DNA from: UBA2988 sp965237965
Lineage (GTDB): Bacteria > Gemmatimonadota > Gemmatimonadetes > Longimicrobiales > Gaopeijiaceae
DNA: 64,000 nucleotides
Assembly (NCBI GenBank): GCA_965237965.1
Contig: CBDEGT010000001.1
Span: 124,001 to 188,000, forward strand
Direction: 5' to 3'
Below, one piece after another: positions 51,959-60,601 of the stretch; the first letter of the stretch is position 1, and every line of letters begins with the position of its first letter. Position numbers and translations under genes: made by a program. The notes under the pieces are model-generated. The model did not search any database. It was not told the origin of the DNA and saw nothing but the letters and a program-made list of their open reading frames with translations.

Positions 51959-52005
51959 ATTCGCCGTGGGCCGGGTTCGCCGGGTCCGCGGAGGGAGACC
52001 GGGTC

Positions 52006-52497
52006 TTGTCCCGACCGGTGCCGGAGGTGGATCGGGAGCTGGAGTCGCGGATCGGGGAGCTTGGGTATGAGCTCGTCGACGTGAGTTGGGCCGGGAGCGC
52101 CCGGAGGCCGCTAATGCGGATCCGGATCGACCGGCCCGCCGGCCAATCCGGCGAGGGGATTACGGTTGACGACTGCGCTCGGGTGAGCCGGGCGTTGGAG
52201 GGTTGGCTGGACGCGATGGAGGCCATGCCTGAGCGCTACGTGCTCGAGGTTTCCTCGCCCGGAGTGGATCGGCCGCTGCGACGACCGCGGGACTTCGAGC
52301 GGTTCGTCGGTCAGCGAGTCGCGGTGAAGGGGCCGGCCCCGCTTGCGGGGCGTGCTACGCGTCTCGAAGGGGAGCTACTTGGGCTCGCCGGGGGCGGAAC
52401 CGGGAAGGAGCGGGTATGCCTGCGGCTTCCCGACGGGGAAGAGGTCGAGATCCCCAGGAACGAGATCACGGGGGCGCACCTGCTCTTTGAGTGGTAG
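52006..52497 (+). CDS. rimP: Ribosome maturation factor RimP
   Basis: The 163-residue protein matches RimP, needed for 30S maturation: LESRIGELGYELVDVSWAG, YVLEVSSPGVDRPLRRPRDFERFVGQ (split). The second domain carries GKERVCLRLPDGEEVEIP. The frame is open to 51853, but the TTG at 52006 has GAGGGAG eight bases upstream and starts like homologues; the upstream part overlaps the terminators and cannot be coding. It begins the operon with nusA 40 bases later. Confidence 0.93.
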   Translation: MSRPVPEVDRELESRIGELGYELVDVSWAGSARRPLMRIRIDRPAGQSGEGITVDDCARVSRALEGWLDAMEAMPERYVLEVSSPGVDRPLRRPRDFERFVGQRVAVKGPAPLAGRATRLEGELLGLAGGGTGKERVCLRLPDGEEVEIPRNEITGAHLLFEW

Positions 52498-52537
52498 TCG
52501 GAGCGACAGGGGCGCCGGGCTGGAGACGGAGGCAACG

Positions 52538-53971
52538 ATGAACGCCGGACAGATGGTCGCCGCGCTGCGTGACGTAGCATCGACCAAGAGCCTGAGCCGT
52601 GACGAGGTCAACGACCTCCTAAGGGACGGGATCCTGGCCGGCCTCGCGCGCATCCATGGGCCGAACGTCCTGGCCGAGATCAAGATCGACGAGACCACGG
52701 GCGACGTTGAGATCACCGTGCTTCGTAGGGTGGTGGAAGCGGTCGAGGACCCCTCGTCCGAGATCTCACTCGAGGAAGCCCGCTGGGACGACGACTCGTT
52801 CGAGATCGGGGACGTGATGGAGGTACCGGTCGACTTCGGTCAGTTCGGTCGGAATGCCGTAATGGCCGTGAAACAGCGCATTGTGCAGCGGGTGCGTGAG
52901 GGCGAGCGTCAACGGATCCGTGAAGAATTCGCAGATCGTGTGGGCGAGCTGCTTTCGGGCGAGGTGCAGCAGATCGAGCGCGGCAAGGTGGTCGTCATGC
53001 TGAATCGCTCACGGGATGCGGAAGCGATCATTCCCTGGAAGGAACAGAATCCTCGGGAGCGCTTTCGCCAGGGCGATCCGATCCGGGCAGTGCTCAAGAA
53101 GGTGGAGGAGACTCCAAAGGGCCCGCGTCTGATCCTGTCCCGGGCGGATCCGCTGTTCGTAGCTGCCCTGTTCAAGCTCGAGGTGCCCGAGATTTACCAG
53201 GGGATCGTCGAGATCCGAGAAATTGCGCGTGAGGTGGGTGGTCGCACCAAGATCGCGGTTTCGAGCCGGGACGACTCGATCGATCCGGTAGGTGCATGCG
53301 TCGGGCTCAAGGGATCGCGCGTGCAGGCCGTGGTTTCCGAACTGGGCGGCGAGCGCATCGATATCGTGCCCTGGCACCCCGATACGGAAGTCTTTGCCCG
53401 GCGTGCGCTCGCGCCCGCTCGGGTTTCCAAGGTGATCAGTAACCCCGAACGCCAGGTGATCACCGCGATCGTGGATGAGGATCAACTCTCACTCGCGATT
53501 GGGAGGAACGGCCAGAACGTGCGACTCGCATCGCAGCTGATCGGTTGGCAGATCGACCTCTATGGTTCCCGCGAGTGGCTGGAGAAAGGGGCGGATCTGT
53601 CGCTTTTCGGAGGACGGGACGAGGACCAGCTCGAGATGGCGGACTTCCCGCTAGGCGAACTGGATCTGGCCGAATCGACCCTGGCGGCCCTAAAAGGCGC
53701 CGGATACAATACGTTCCTGGACATCATCGACCTGGAGCGCGACGACTTCCTGCGCACCGAGGGCCTGTCGGAGCAGGAGGCCGATCGGCTCCTGACCATC
53801 ATCGACGAGTTGACCGTCGTCGAGGGGGATGCGCAGACCGAAGGAGGGCTCCAAGCCGCGACGGAGGACCAAACGGCCGAGGCTTCCCCCGAGGAGGCTT
53901 CGGCCGAATCATTGGAGGGCCTGCAGCCGGAGATGCGGACCACCGGTGGAGAGGAACAGCAAGAGGGCTGA
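52538..53971 (+). CDS. nusA: Transcription termination/antitermination factor NusA
   Basis: The 477-residue NusA has the N-terminal RNAP-binding domain, S1 domain (RVREGERQRIREEFADRVGELLSGEV and later IERGKVVVML), two KH domains (PVGACVGLKGSRVQAVVSELGGERIDIV and LAIGRNGQNVRLASQLIGWQIDL, split) and a helix-hairpin-helix-like C-terminus. NusA binds nascent RNA hairpins, increases pausing and intrinsic termination and takes part in antitermination, so it may regulate its own leader. ATG 52538 has GGAGG five bases upstream. Confidence 0.97.
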   Translation: MNAGQMVAALRDVASTKSLSRDEVNDLLRDGILAGLARIHGPNVLAEIKIDETTGDVEITVLRRVVEAVEDPSSEISLEEARWDDDSFEIGDVMEVPVDFGQFGRNAVMAVKQRIVQRVREGERQRIREEFADRVGELLSGEVQQIERGKVVVMLNRSRDAEAIIPWKEQNPRERFRQGDPIRAVLKKVEETPKGPRLILSRADPLFVAALFKLEVPEIYQGIVEIREIAREVGGRTKIAVSSRDDSIDPVGACVGLKGSRVQAVVSELGGERIDIVPWHPDTEVFARRALAPARVSKVISNPERQVITAIVDEDQLSLAIGRNGQNVRLASQLIGWQIDLYGSREWLEKGADLSLFGGRDEDQLEMADFPLGELDLAESTLAALKGAGYNTFLDIIDLERDDFLRTEGLSEQEADRLLTIIDELTVVEGDAQTEGGLQAATEDQTAEASPEEASAESLEGLQPEMRTTGGEEQQEG

Positions 53972-54329
53972 CGCTCTCGAGCTACTCGGGCTGGCGCAGC
54001 GCGCCCGAGCGGTCGAGCGCGGTCTGGATGCTACACGGCGGGCGCTACGCGACGGTCGGGCCCGCCTGGTTCTGATTGCGGGGGATGCGTCCGCTACGCA
54101 GCTGAAGAAGATCACGGGTCTCCTGGAGCATCGACCCGTCCCGCGACGTTGGGTCGCCGGCCGCGTGGCCCTGGGCGCGGCGGTGGGCGCTCCGCCGCTC
54201 TCGGCTGTCGCGGTGACGCGGCGTGAGTTTGCCGAGCGCATGCTCCGGCAACTTCCTGAAAAGGGCGGGAGCGACGGGATCGCGAGCGATGTGGCCGGGA
54301 GCGAGCTAGCAAAGGATAGCGGGACATAA
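53946..54329 (+). CDS. YlxQ-like L7Ae/L30e-family RNA-binding protein
   Basis: The 127-residue protein has the L7Ae/L30e fold seen between nusA and infB in many bacteria: LLGLAQRARAVERGLDATRRALRDGRARLVLIAGDAS, LEHRPVPRRWVAGRVALGAAVGAPPLSAVAV (split). The start is placed at GTG 53946, giving a 26-base overlap with nusA; the frame is open above it but matches nothing. The stop TAA shares one base with the infB ATG (TAATG). It probably binds K-turn RNA. Confidence 0.85.
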   Translation: MERNSKRADALELLGLAQRARAVERGLDATRRALRDGRARLVLIAGDASATQLKKITGLLEHRPVPRRWVAGRVALGAAVGAPPLSAVAVTRREFAERMLRQLPEKGGSDGIASDVAGSELAKDSGT

Positions 54330-57088
54330 TGCGGGTACTCGAGCTAGCCAAGGACCTCAAGGTCGAAACGGAGGCGCTCCTCCAGCTCCTACGGGAGATG
54401 GGGATCGCGGTGCGAGGCGTGTCGGCGCAGGTGAGCGAGGCCGACATCGCGCGCGTGATCGCGCGCATGGAGCGCGGGCGGCGTGCGGGCGCCAAGGATG
54501 CTGGCGAGGCCATGCAGGCTGCCGTCGAGGACGCGAGCTCGGGCACCAAGCGACGGCGCCGTCGGCGGGTCGCCGCCGACGAGCCCGAGCCGGCTGCAGA
54601 GCCCGAGCCGGCTGCAGAGCCCGAGCCGGCTGCAGAGCCCGAGCCGGTCGAGGCGGAGTCCGCGCTCGTTCCCGCCGTGGAAACCGAGGAGGTTCCTCCC
54701 GCCAAAGCACCCCAGCCGCGCGCACGGAAGCGACGCGCGCCGGCACCCGAGGCCGAGGACCCCCGTAGCCAGGGGACGGACAACTCATCCCCGTCGAGTA
54801 CCGCGGCGGAGGAGTTCGAGGTCGAGATCCAACCCGGCCCGCGTCAGGAGGCCCGATCCGACCTCGGTGCCAAGGCAGCGACCGAACGCGACCCGGAGGC
54901 AGCGAAGCCGGAGGCCGTGCCGGAATCCACCCTCGAGATACCCGGATTGGAGTTTGCGCCGCTCGGGATCGACGAAGCCGACCCTCTCGCGAGGCGTGCC
55001 GCGGTCGGGGACGCTGGGCGCCGCTTCCGCAAGCCTACGCCGGCCGCGAGCGCGGGCCCGGGAGGGACCGTGCGGATTCAGGCGGAGGGGTACACCCCCG
55101 ATGGCCGGAAGAAGGGACCGAAGGACAAGAAGAAGGGAAAGAAGCGTCAGCGGGTCGACCAGGGCGCGGTCGCGGAGAATATCTCGCGCGTCATGGCTGA
55201 GATTAAAGGAGGGAGCAAGAAGCGGCGTCGGAAGGGGTCAGGCCAAACTCGAGAGGAGCTCGAGTTGGAAGAGATTGAGGCTCAGGAGGAAGCCGAACGA
55301 GAGGCCAAGACGGTGCGGGTGAACGAATTCCTCACCGTTGCAGAGTTGGCCGAACTGATCGACGTGTCCTCTACGGAGATCATCGGATCTGCGTTCAAGA
55401 ACCTGGGGCTGATGGTGACCATCAACCAGCGCCTCGACTTCGATCAGATCGAGATGCTGCTCGACGAGTTCGGCTTCCGCGCGGTGCGCGAGGACGAGTA
55501 CGTCGGCAGCTCACCTGAAGAGGTGGAAGAGGAAGAGAGCCCGGATAGCCTGCAACCTCGTCCGCCGGTCGTTACGGTCATGGGCCACGTCGACCACGGA
55601 AAGACGATGCTCCTCGATCGCATCCGTAAGACGAATGTGGTGGCGGGGGAGGCCGGAGGCATTACCCAGCATATCGGCGCCTACCATGTGCGACTCGAGG
55701 AGGGGAGGTCCGTCACTTTCCTGGATACGCCAGGCCATGCGGCCTTCACGGCCATGCGTGCGCGGGGTGCGGACGCCACAGACATCGTAATCCTGCTTGT
55801 CGCCGCGGACGACTCCGTGATGCCTCAGACGATCGAGGCGATCAGCCACGCCCGCAACGCGGGCGTACCAATGATCGTTGCTATCAACAAGGTTGATCTG
55901 CCTACGGCTAGACCCGATAAAGTTCGCCAGGAGCTACTACAGCACGACGTGCAGGTCGAGGAGTTCGGGGGCCAGATGATGTCCGCGGAAATCTCCGCGA
56001 AGACGGGCAAGGGCATCGACGACTTGCTCGAGAAGGTTCTGTTCCAGGCTGAGGTGCTCGAACTCAAAGCCAATCCCGACCGCGAGGCACAGGGTGCCGT
56101 CGTCGAGGCGGAGCTGGACGTTGGTAAGGGTCCGGTGGTCACAGTACTCGTGCAGCGCGGCACGCTCGAGGTGGGGGACGACTTCCTGGTCGGGCTGCGC
56201 GCTGGCCGCGTGCGCGCGCTGTTGGACGAGCGTGGCAACCAGGTTCTGAAGGCTGGCCCAGGGATCCCGGTGCAGGTGCTCGGTGCCTCCGGCGTCCCCC
56301 AGGCCGGTGACACGTTCCAGGTGATGGTGCCGGAAAAGGCAGCCGAAATCGCGATAACCCGGCGGCGTCTTGAGCGCGAGAAGCAGATGCGCGTCAAGGA
56401 GCGCGGCATGAAGCTGGGTGACTTCTCGCGCCTGGTTGCCAAGGGTGAGGCCGCCGGAGTGCTGCCTCTGATCATCAAGGGAGACGTGGACGGCTCGGTG
56501 CAGGCCGTAGCGGATGCCCTCGAGCAGCTCGGTACGACGGAGGTTGGGGTCGACATCATTCATCGGGCGGTCGGAGCCATCAATGAATCGGATGTGCTGC
56601 TCGCCGAGACGTCCGGAGCGATCATCATGGGCTTCGGTGTGCGCCCGGATGCGAAGTCCCGCCAACTCGCCGATCGCGACGGCGTTGAGATCAAGCTCTA
56701 TGAGGTGATCTACAATGCCGTGGACGACGTGCGTGCCGCCCTCGAGGGAATGCTGTCGCCGGAGCAGAAGGAGACGATTCTGGGGAGCGCCGAGGTGCGT
56801 GAGACCTTCCGCATCAAGGGCCTGGGGACAATCGCCGGGTGCTACGTGAGTGAGGGAGTGATCGAGAGGAAGACCAAGGCCCGAGTGATCCGAGACGGGA
56901 TGGTTGTCTACGACGGCGACCTGGGCTCGCTCAAGCGCTTCAAGGACGACGTGAAGGAGGTTCGCGAGGGCTTCGAGTGCGGAATCGGAATCGCGAACTT
57001 CAACGACGTAAAGGTGGGCGATGTGATCGAGGCGTATCACGTGGAGGCGGTGGCGCGGACGCTGGCCGGGGCGGCGTCCGGGCGGTAG
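54329..57088 (+). CDS. infB: Translation initiation factor IF-2
   Basis: The 919-residue IF-2 starts with an IF2N domain (VLELAKDLKVETEALLQLLREMG). A long low-complexity, Ala/Pro/Arg/Lys-rich linker follows that includes an EPEPAA repeat (18-bp units, 54581-54648). The G domain has P-loop GHVDHGKT (419-426), DTPGHAAF, NKVDL and SAKTG, then domains II-IV. It positions initiator fMet-tRNA on the 30S subunit with GTP. The linker length varies among bacteria. Start overlaps the YlxQ-like stop by one base. Confidence 0.98.
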   Translation: MRVLELAKDLKVETEALLQLLREMGIAVRGVSAQVSEADIARVIARMERGRRAGAKDAGEAMQAAVEDASSGTKRRRRRRVAADEPEPAAEPEPAAEPEPAAEPEPVEAESALVPAVETEEVPPAKAPQPRARKRRAPAPEAEDPRSQGTDNSSPSSTAAEEFEVEIQPGPRQEARSDLGAKAATERDPEAAKPEAVPESTLEIPGLEFAPLGIDEADPLARRAAVGDAGRRFRKPTPAASAGPGGTVRIQAEGYTPDGRKKGPKDKKKGKKRQRVDQGAVAENISRVMAEIKGGSKKRRRKGSGQTREELELEEIEAQEEAEREAKTVRVNEFLTVAELAELIDVSSTEIIGSAFKNLGLMVTINQRLDFDQIEMLLDEFGFRAVREDEYVGSSPEEVEEEESPDSLQPRPPVVTVMGHVDHGKTMLLDRIRKTNVVAGEAGGITQHIGAYHVRLEEGRSVTFLDTPGHAAFTAMRARGADATDIVILLVAADDSVMPQTIEAISHARNAGVPMIVAINKVDLPTARPDKVRQELLQHDVQVEEFGGQMMSAEISAKTGKGIDDLLEKVLFQAEVLELKANPDREAQGAVVEAELDVGKGPVVTVLVQRGTLEVGDDFLVGLRAGRVRALLDERGNQVLKAGPGIPVQVLGASGVPQAGDTFQVMVPEKAAEIAITRRRLEREKQMRVKERGMKLGDFSRLVAKGEAAGVLPLIIKGDVDGSVQAVADALEQLGTTEVGVDIIHRAVGAINESDVLLAETSGAIIMGFGVRPDAKSRQLADRDGVEIKLYEVIYNAVDDVRAALEGMLSPEQKETILGSAEVRETFRIKGLGTIAGCYVSEGVIERKTKARVIRDGMVVYDGDLGSLKRFKDDVKEVREGFECGIGIANFNDVKVGDVIEAYHVEAVARTLAGAASGR
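54581..54648 (+). repeat. 18-bp in-frame tandem repeat in infB
   Basis: Three perfect copies of GAGCCCGAGCCGGCTGCA (54581-54634) and a partial fourth encode four EPEPAA-type units of the disordered IF-2 linker. A multiple of six codons keeps the frame, so unit number could vary between strains. Confidence 0.9.
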
Positions 57089-57116
57089 CTCTGGAGCTGG
57101 CCCGCCATCAGGGGCC

Positions 57117-57185
57117 GGGGACGACGCTCTGCGGGGGCGCTCCGCTCGAATGCTCCGCATTCGATCCCCCTAGAGCGTCGTCCCC
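57117..57185. repeat. Long nested palindrome between infB and ylxP
   Basis: GGGGACGACGCTCT (57117-57130) pairs with AGAGCGTCGTCCCC (57172-57185), 14 of 14 bases. Inside, GGGGG (57133-57137) pairs with CCCCC (57166-57170), and TCGAATG (57146-57152) pairs with CATTCGA (57158-57164). No U-tract follows. It resembles parts of the element at 60441-60601, so it may be a dispersed repeat as well as an mRNA hairpin. Confidence 0.75.
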
Positions 57186-57317
57186 GACCCCCTGAAAGCT
57201 AGCGAATGTCAACCCCCGGGATTGCCCGGTGGCCAGCGAATCGCGCGAACGGCTACCCGTTTCTTCGGGGAACCCAGGTTCGCCGGCATGCACGTCAACT
57301 CTCCCTGGGAGGCGAGC

Positions 57318-57599
57318 ATGGTTGTGGGGATGATGCGGTGGGATCTGGCGCTTCCCGGGGTGGCCTCTCTCAAGGACAAGCGAATGGTGGTGCGTTCGCT
57401 GAAGGACCGGATCCGGCACCGTTTCCGGGTATCGGTCGCGGAGACCGCTCAGCAGGATCAGAGGGCTCGCGCGCAGATCGCCGTCGCCTTGGTCGCGACC
57501 GACGGCCGGCACGCAGAGGAGGTGCTGGACAAGGTGGATCGATTCGTCGCGCAGGAGGCCCGCGCGCTGGTTCTCGATCGCCTGCGGGAGCTCTACTGA
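57318..57599 (+). CDS. YlxP-like DUF503 protein
   Basis: The 93-residue product matches DUF503 (YlxP): MRWDLALPGVASLKDKRMVVRSLKDRIRHRF (split) and a helical second half ending in VLDRLRELY. Its function is not well known; it sits in the infB-rbfA operon in many bacteria and is a small ferredoxin-like domain. ATG 57318 has GGGAGG five bases upstream. It is 230 bases after infB, so the palindrome there may regulate or process the message. Confidence 0.85.
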   Translation: MVVGMMRWDLALPGVASLKDKRMVVRSLKDRIRHRFRVSVAETAQQDQRARAQIAVALVATDGRHAEEVLDKVDRFVAQEARALVLDRLRELY

Positions 57600-57682
57600 C
57601 GCGGGTAGTGCGGGGTGGCAGGAACCTCGCACACGCGCGGCGGGTCTCCGGACTCGATTCCTCGTCTCCTGCGGACAGTGCC

Positions 57683-58135
57683 ATGGCCAACCGACGGATC
57701 GAGCGGCTCAACGAGCAGCTCCGCAGGGAGATCTCGGACGTTCTGCGCCGGGACGTTCGGGACCCCCGCGTGGGGACGCCGACCGTGACCCGAGTCGGGG
57801 TGACCTCCGACCTCTCGATGGCGCGCGCCTTCGTTCGGATCGGGGGTGCCGAAGCGGAGCGCCAGGCCGCCCTCGAGGGGCTCGAGGCGGCGGCGGCCTT
57901 CGTGCGCAGAGAGATCGGGGGACGGCTTCGCATGCGGCGCGTGCCGGAGCTGCGCTTCGAGATCGATCGCACGTTCGAGCACGCTTCCCGGATCGAGGAG
58001 CTTCTGCGCCAGGTGACGCCCTCGCCGGAGGACACGGACCGAGATGCGGCGGAAGGGTCCGACGGACTGTCCAGCCGCGAAGTGGGCGATCCCGCAGAGC
58101 CCCGCGACGCGACCCGCCGCCGGAGTCGGGAGTAA
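57683..58135 (+). CDS. rbfA: Ribosome-binding factor A
   Basis: The 150-residue RbfA has the KH-like core: NRRIERLNEQLRREISDVLRRDVRDPRVG, FVRREIGGRLRMRRVPELRFEIDRTFEHASRIEELL (split). It assists 16S rRNA 5' processing during cold and assembly stress. The C-terminus is charged and longer than usual (about 30 residues, ending DATRRRSRE). ATG 57683 begins like homologues. The stop shares one base with the truB start. Confidence 0.95.
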   Translation: MANRRIERLNEQLRREISDVLRRDVRDPRVGTPTVTRVGVTSDLSMARAFVRIGGAEAERQAALEGLEAAAAFVRREIGGRLRMRRVPELRFEIDRTFEHASRIEELLRQVTPSPEDTDRDAAEGSDGLSSREVGDPAEPRDATRRRSRE

Positions 58136-59049
58136 TGGACCTACCACCTTCCGGCGGCCTCTTGCTCGTGGACAAGCCTGCCGGCCCTACCTCGCACGAC
58201 GTGGTCGCCGCAGCCAGGCGCGCACTGGGCACGCGACGGGTGGGTCATACGGGAACGCTCGATCCGTTCGCGACGGGCCTGTTGGTTCTCTGCGTCGGCC
58301 GTGCTACACGCCTCGTGGAGTTCGTGACCGGTCTGCCCAAGCGCTATCTGGCGACCGTCCGGCTGGGGGAGCGCACTACCACCGACGATCTCGACGGCGA
58401 GGTGGAGGCCGCCTCCGACGCATGGCGCGCGCTGGGTCGCGCCGGCGTGGAGAGCGCGCTGGCCTCCTTCCGAGGCCCGATGCGGCAAGTTCCCCCACGC
58501 TACTCGGCCAAGAAGGTGGCCGGCGAAGCGGCACATTACCGAGCGCGGCGGGGGGAAAACGTTGCGCTGGCGCCGGTTGCGGTCGAGGTGCTCTCGCTCG
58601 AGCTGGTGCGGTGGGAGCCGCCCGAGATCGACCTGGACGTGCGCTGTTCGGCTGGGACTTACGTTCGTGCGCTTGCGCGGGATCTGGGGGAGACGCTCGG
58701 AACCGGGGCCCACTTGGTTGCCTTGCGACGCACCGAAGTGGGGTCCCTTCGTGCGGAAGCTGCGCTCGATCCAGAGCGGCTCGGCGAACCTGATGTTGTC
58801 CGCGACGCGTGGATTGCCCCGCTCGCGGCGCTCGTTCACCTGCCGCGCATCCAGGTCGGTCCCGAGGACGCGTCTCGACTCGCGCTCGGCCAGTCCGTCC
58901 TGCTCCCGTCCGAGGCCCCGGTGCCGGTCCCGGCACTCGGGACGCCGCTCGCCGTGGCATGGGGAGAAGAGCTGGTGGCGGTTGCCGAGCGCGCCGGTGA
59001 CCAGCTCCAGCCACGTAAGGTGTTCACTGAACGCGGGCCAACCGAGTGA
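58135..59049 (+). CDS. truB: tRNA pseudouridine(55) synthase TruB
   Basis: The 304-residue protein has the TruB catalytic Asp43 in GHTGTLDPFATG, GLLLVDKPAGPTSHDVV at the N-terminus and SAKKVAGEAAHYRARRG further on. It makes pseudouridine 55 in the T-loop of tRNA. Start ATG 58135 overlaps the rbfA stop (TAATG). The stop overlaps the ribF start by four bases (GTGA), so ribF is translationally coupled. Confidence 0.96.
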   Translation: MDLPPSGGLLLVDKPAGPTSHDVVAAARRALGTRRVGHTGTLDPFATGLLVLCVGRATRLVEFVTGLPKRYLATVRLGERTTTDDLDGEVEAASDAWRALGRAGVESALASFRGPMRQVPPRYSAKKVAGEAAHYRARRGENVALAPVAVEVLSLELVRWEPPEIDLDVRCSAGTYVRALARDLGETLGTGAHLVALRRTEVGSLRAEAALDPERLGEPDVVRDAWIAPLAALVHLPRIQVGPEDASRLALGQSVLLPSEAPVPVPALGTPLAVAWGEELVAVAERAGDQLQPRKVFTERGPTE

Positions 59050-60008
59050 CGGAGGCGGGCACGGCGTTCGACCCGGCGCTTCCGCCGGGCATCCCCCGCG
59101 AGCGCGGCACCGTGGTGACCGTGGGCACCTTCGACGGCGTGCACCGGGGACACTGGGCAGTGCTCCAGGAGATCCGACGACGAGCCCTCGCCACTGGGCG
59201 GCGCAGCGTGCTTCTCACCTTCCACCCACACCCGCTCAGGATCGTCCGACCGGGGCAGGCTCCGCCGCTCCTGACCACACCGATCGAGAAGAAGGAGATC
59301 CTTGCCGAGAGCGGGCTCGACTACGCCGTCTTCCTCGCCTTCACGCCCGCTCTTTCGCGCTACGAACCACGACGTTTCGTCCTCGAGGTTCTGGTGGAGC
59401 GGCTGGGCGTCGAAGAACTCGTGATCGGACACGACCACGGATTCGGGCGCGGTCGCTCGGGGGACGCGGAGACGCTCAAGCAGATCGGCTCCGAGTTCGG
59501 CTTCGCGGTTGATGTCGTTCCGCCGGTCATCCAGAATGGTGGTCCGATCTCGTCGAGCGCGATCCGCGGCGCCCTCCTGGCGGGGGATCCGCAGCTGGCG
59601 GCGCTCGGGCTCGGGCGTCCCTACTCGCTTCGCGGTCTGGTCGTGCGCGGAGAAGGGAGGGGCCGGCAGCTCGGCTTCCCGACCGCCAACCTCGTGGTGG
59701 CGTCGAGTGAGAAGCTCATCCCTGCGACCGGTATCTACGCGGTTTCGGGCGTCACTCGGTCCGGGTCCTTCGACGGTGCGCTGCACCTGGGACCTCGCCC
59801 CACGTTTCGCGGCTCGTCGCCCACCATCGAGCTGCACCTGCTCGACTTCGACGGGGATCTATACGGAGAGGTGATCCGCGTCGACTTCATGAAGCGGCTG
59901 CGCGACGTGCGGCCGTTCGACGGCGCCGGCGCGCTTGTCGCACAGATGCGAGAGGATGTGGGGGAGGCGAGGAGCGTGCTGGCTGGGGCGCGGGCCAACC
60001 AGCCGTGA
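59046..60008 (+). CDS. ribF: Bifunctional riboflavin kinase/FAD synthetase
   Basis: The 320-residue RibF has an N-terminal FAD synthetase (nucleotidyltransferase) domain with TVGTFDGVHRGHWAVL (GxFDGxHxGH), ISSSAIRGALLAGD and a C-terminal riboflavin kinase domain with GRGRQLGFPTANLV. It converts riboflavin to FMN and then FAD. The GTG start overlaps the truB stop. The gene order infB-rbfA-truB-ribF-rpsO-pnp is the classic one. Confidence 0.96.
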   Translation: MTEAGTAFDPALPPGIPRERGTVVTVGTFDGVHRGHWAVLQEIRRRALATGRRSVLLTFHPHPLRIVRPGQAPPLLTTPIEKKEILAESGLDYAVFLAFTPALSRYEPRRFVLEVLVERLGVEELVIGHDHGFGRGRSGDAETLKQIGSEFGFAVDVVPPVIQNGGPISSSAIRGALLAGDPQLAALGLGRPYSLRGLVVRGEGRGRQLGFPTANLVVASSEKLIPATGIYAVSGVTRSGSFDGALHLGPRPTFRGSSPTIELHLLDFDGDLYGEVIRVDFMKRLRDVRPFDGAGALVAQMREDVGEARSVLAGARANQP

Positions 60009-60179
60009 CGCGGCAGGGTCGCACCGGGCATCGATGGCAGGGGTTTACCGGCCCTCTGGCCAGGCTTAACTTTACAGGCTCATATCGGGTGTACCCGGCG
60101 GTTCGATCGAAGGGCTCGCCGGGGCATGGGGCTCGGGCACGCTTCCCTTGCAGCGCAGACTCCTGCGGAGGCAACCAGG

Positions 60180-60440
60180 ATGCCGATCGACAAGGATTCC
60201 GTCATCAAGAAGCATCAGTTGCACGATCAGGACCGCGGTAGCGCTCCCGTTCAGATCGCGCTGCTCACGGCGCGCATCGAGGACTTGAAGGGCCACTTCG
60301 ACCAACACAAGCACGACCATCACAGCCGCCGCGGACTGCTCAAGATGGTGGGTAGGCGCAGGCGGCTCCTCGAGTACCTCAGGACGACCGATATCGACCG
60401 ATACCGCGAGCTGATCGCGGACCTCGGGCTACGGCACTAG
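60180..60440 (+). CDS. rpsO: Small-subunit ribosomal protein S15 (uS15)
   Basis: The 86-residue S15 is complete: SAPVQIALLTARIEDLKGH, then HHSRRGLLKMVGRRRRLLEYLR. It binds 16S rRNA helices 20-22 and in many bacteria represses its own mRNA. ATG 60180 has GGAGG eight bases upstream. pnp follows after a 359-base region with an imperfect long inverted repeat. Confidence 0.98.
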   Translation: MPIDKDSVIKKHQLHDQDRGSAPVQIALLTARIEDLKGHFDQHKHDHHSRRGLLKMVGRRRRLLEYLRTTDIDRYRELIADLGLRH

Positions 60441-60601
60441 AGTGTCCAGAATCGGAGCTCCACTAGCATTCGAGGCCCGGTGCCTCCGCTCCAGGGTCGT
60501 CCCTCCGCCTCGCCGTAGCGCTGCTACGACTCGTTGTCGTTCCTGCCTGGGGCGGCGCAGCGGGTCTCTCGGTGCGCAGCGGAGCTCTGAATCGGAACAC
60601 T
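60441..60601 (+). repeat. Element with imperfect terminal inverted repeats between rpsO and pnp
   Basis: The first 21 bases (60441-60461, AGTGTCCAGAATCGGAGCTCC) and the reverse complement of the last 21 (60581-60601) match at 17 of 21 positions. The element lies at once after the rpsO stop. Its inner part shares pieces (TCGAATGCT and GGACGAC.CT on the reverse strand) with the palindrome at 57117-57185. It may be a dispersed repeat, and as RNA it can form a long stem, a setting where E. coli uses RNase III and PNPase for pnp control. Confidence 0.6.

Noticed and set aside
54581..54648. Regular repeats considered as a CRISPR array
   Set aside because: They are direct, contiguous, in-frame 18-mers coding for EPEPAA; no spacers.
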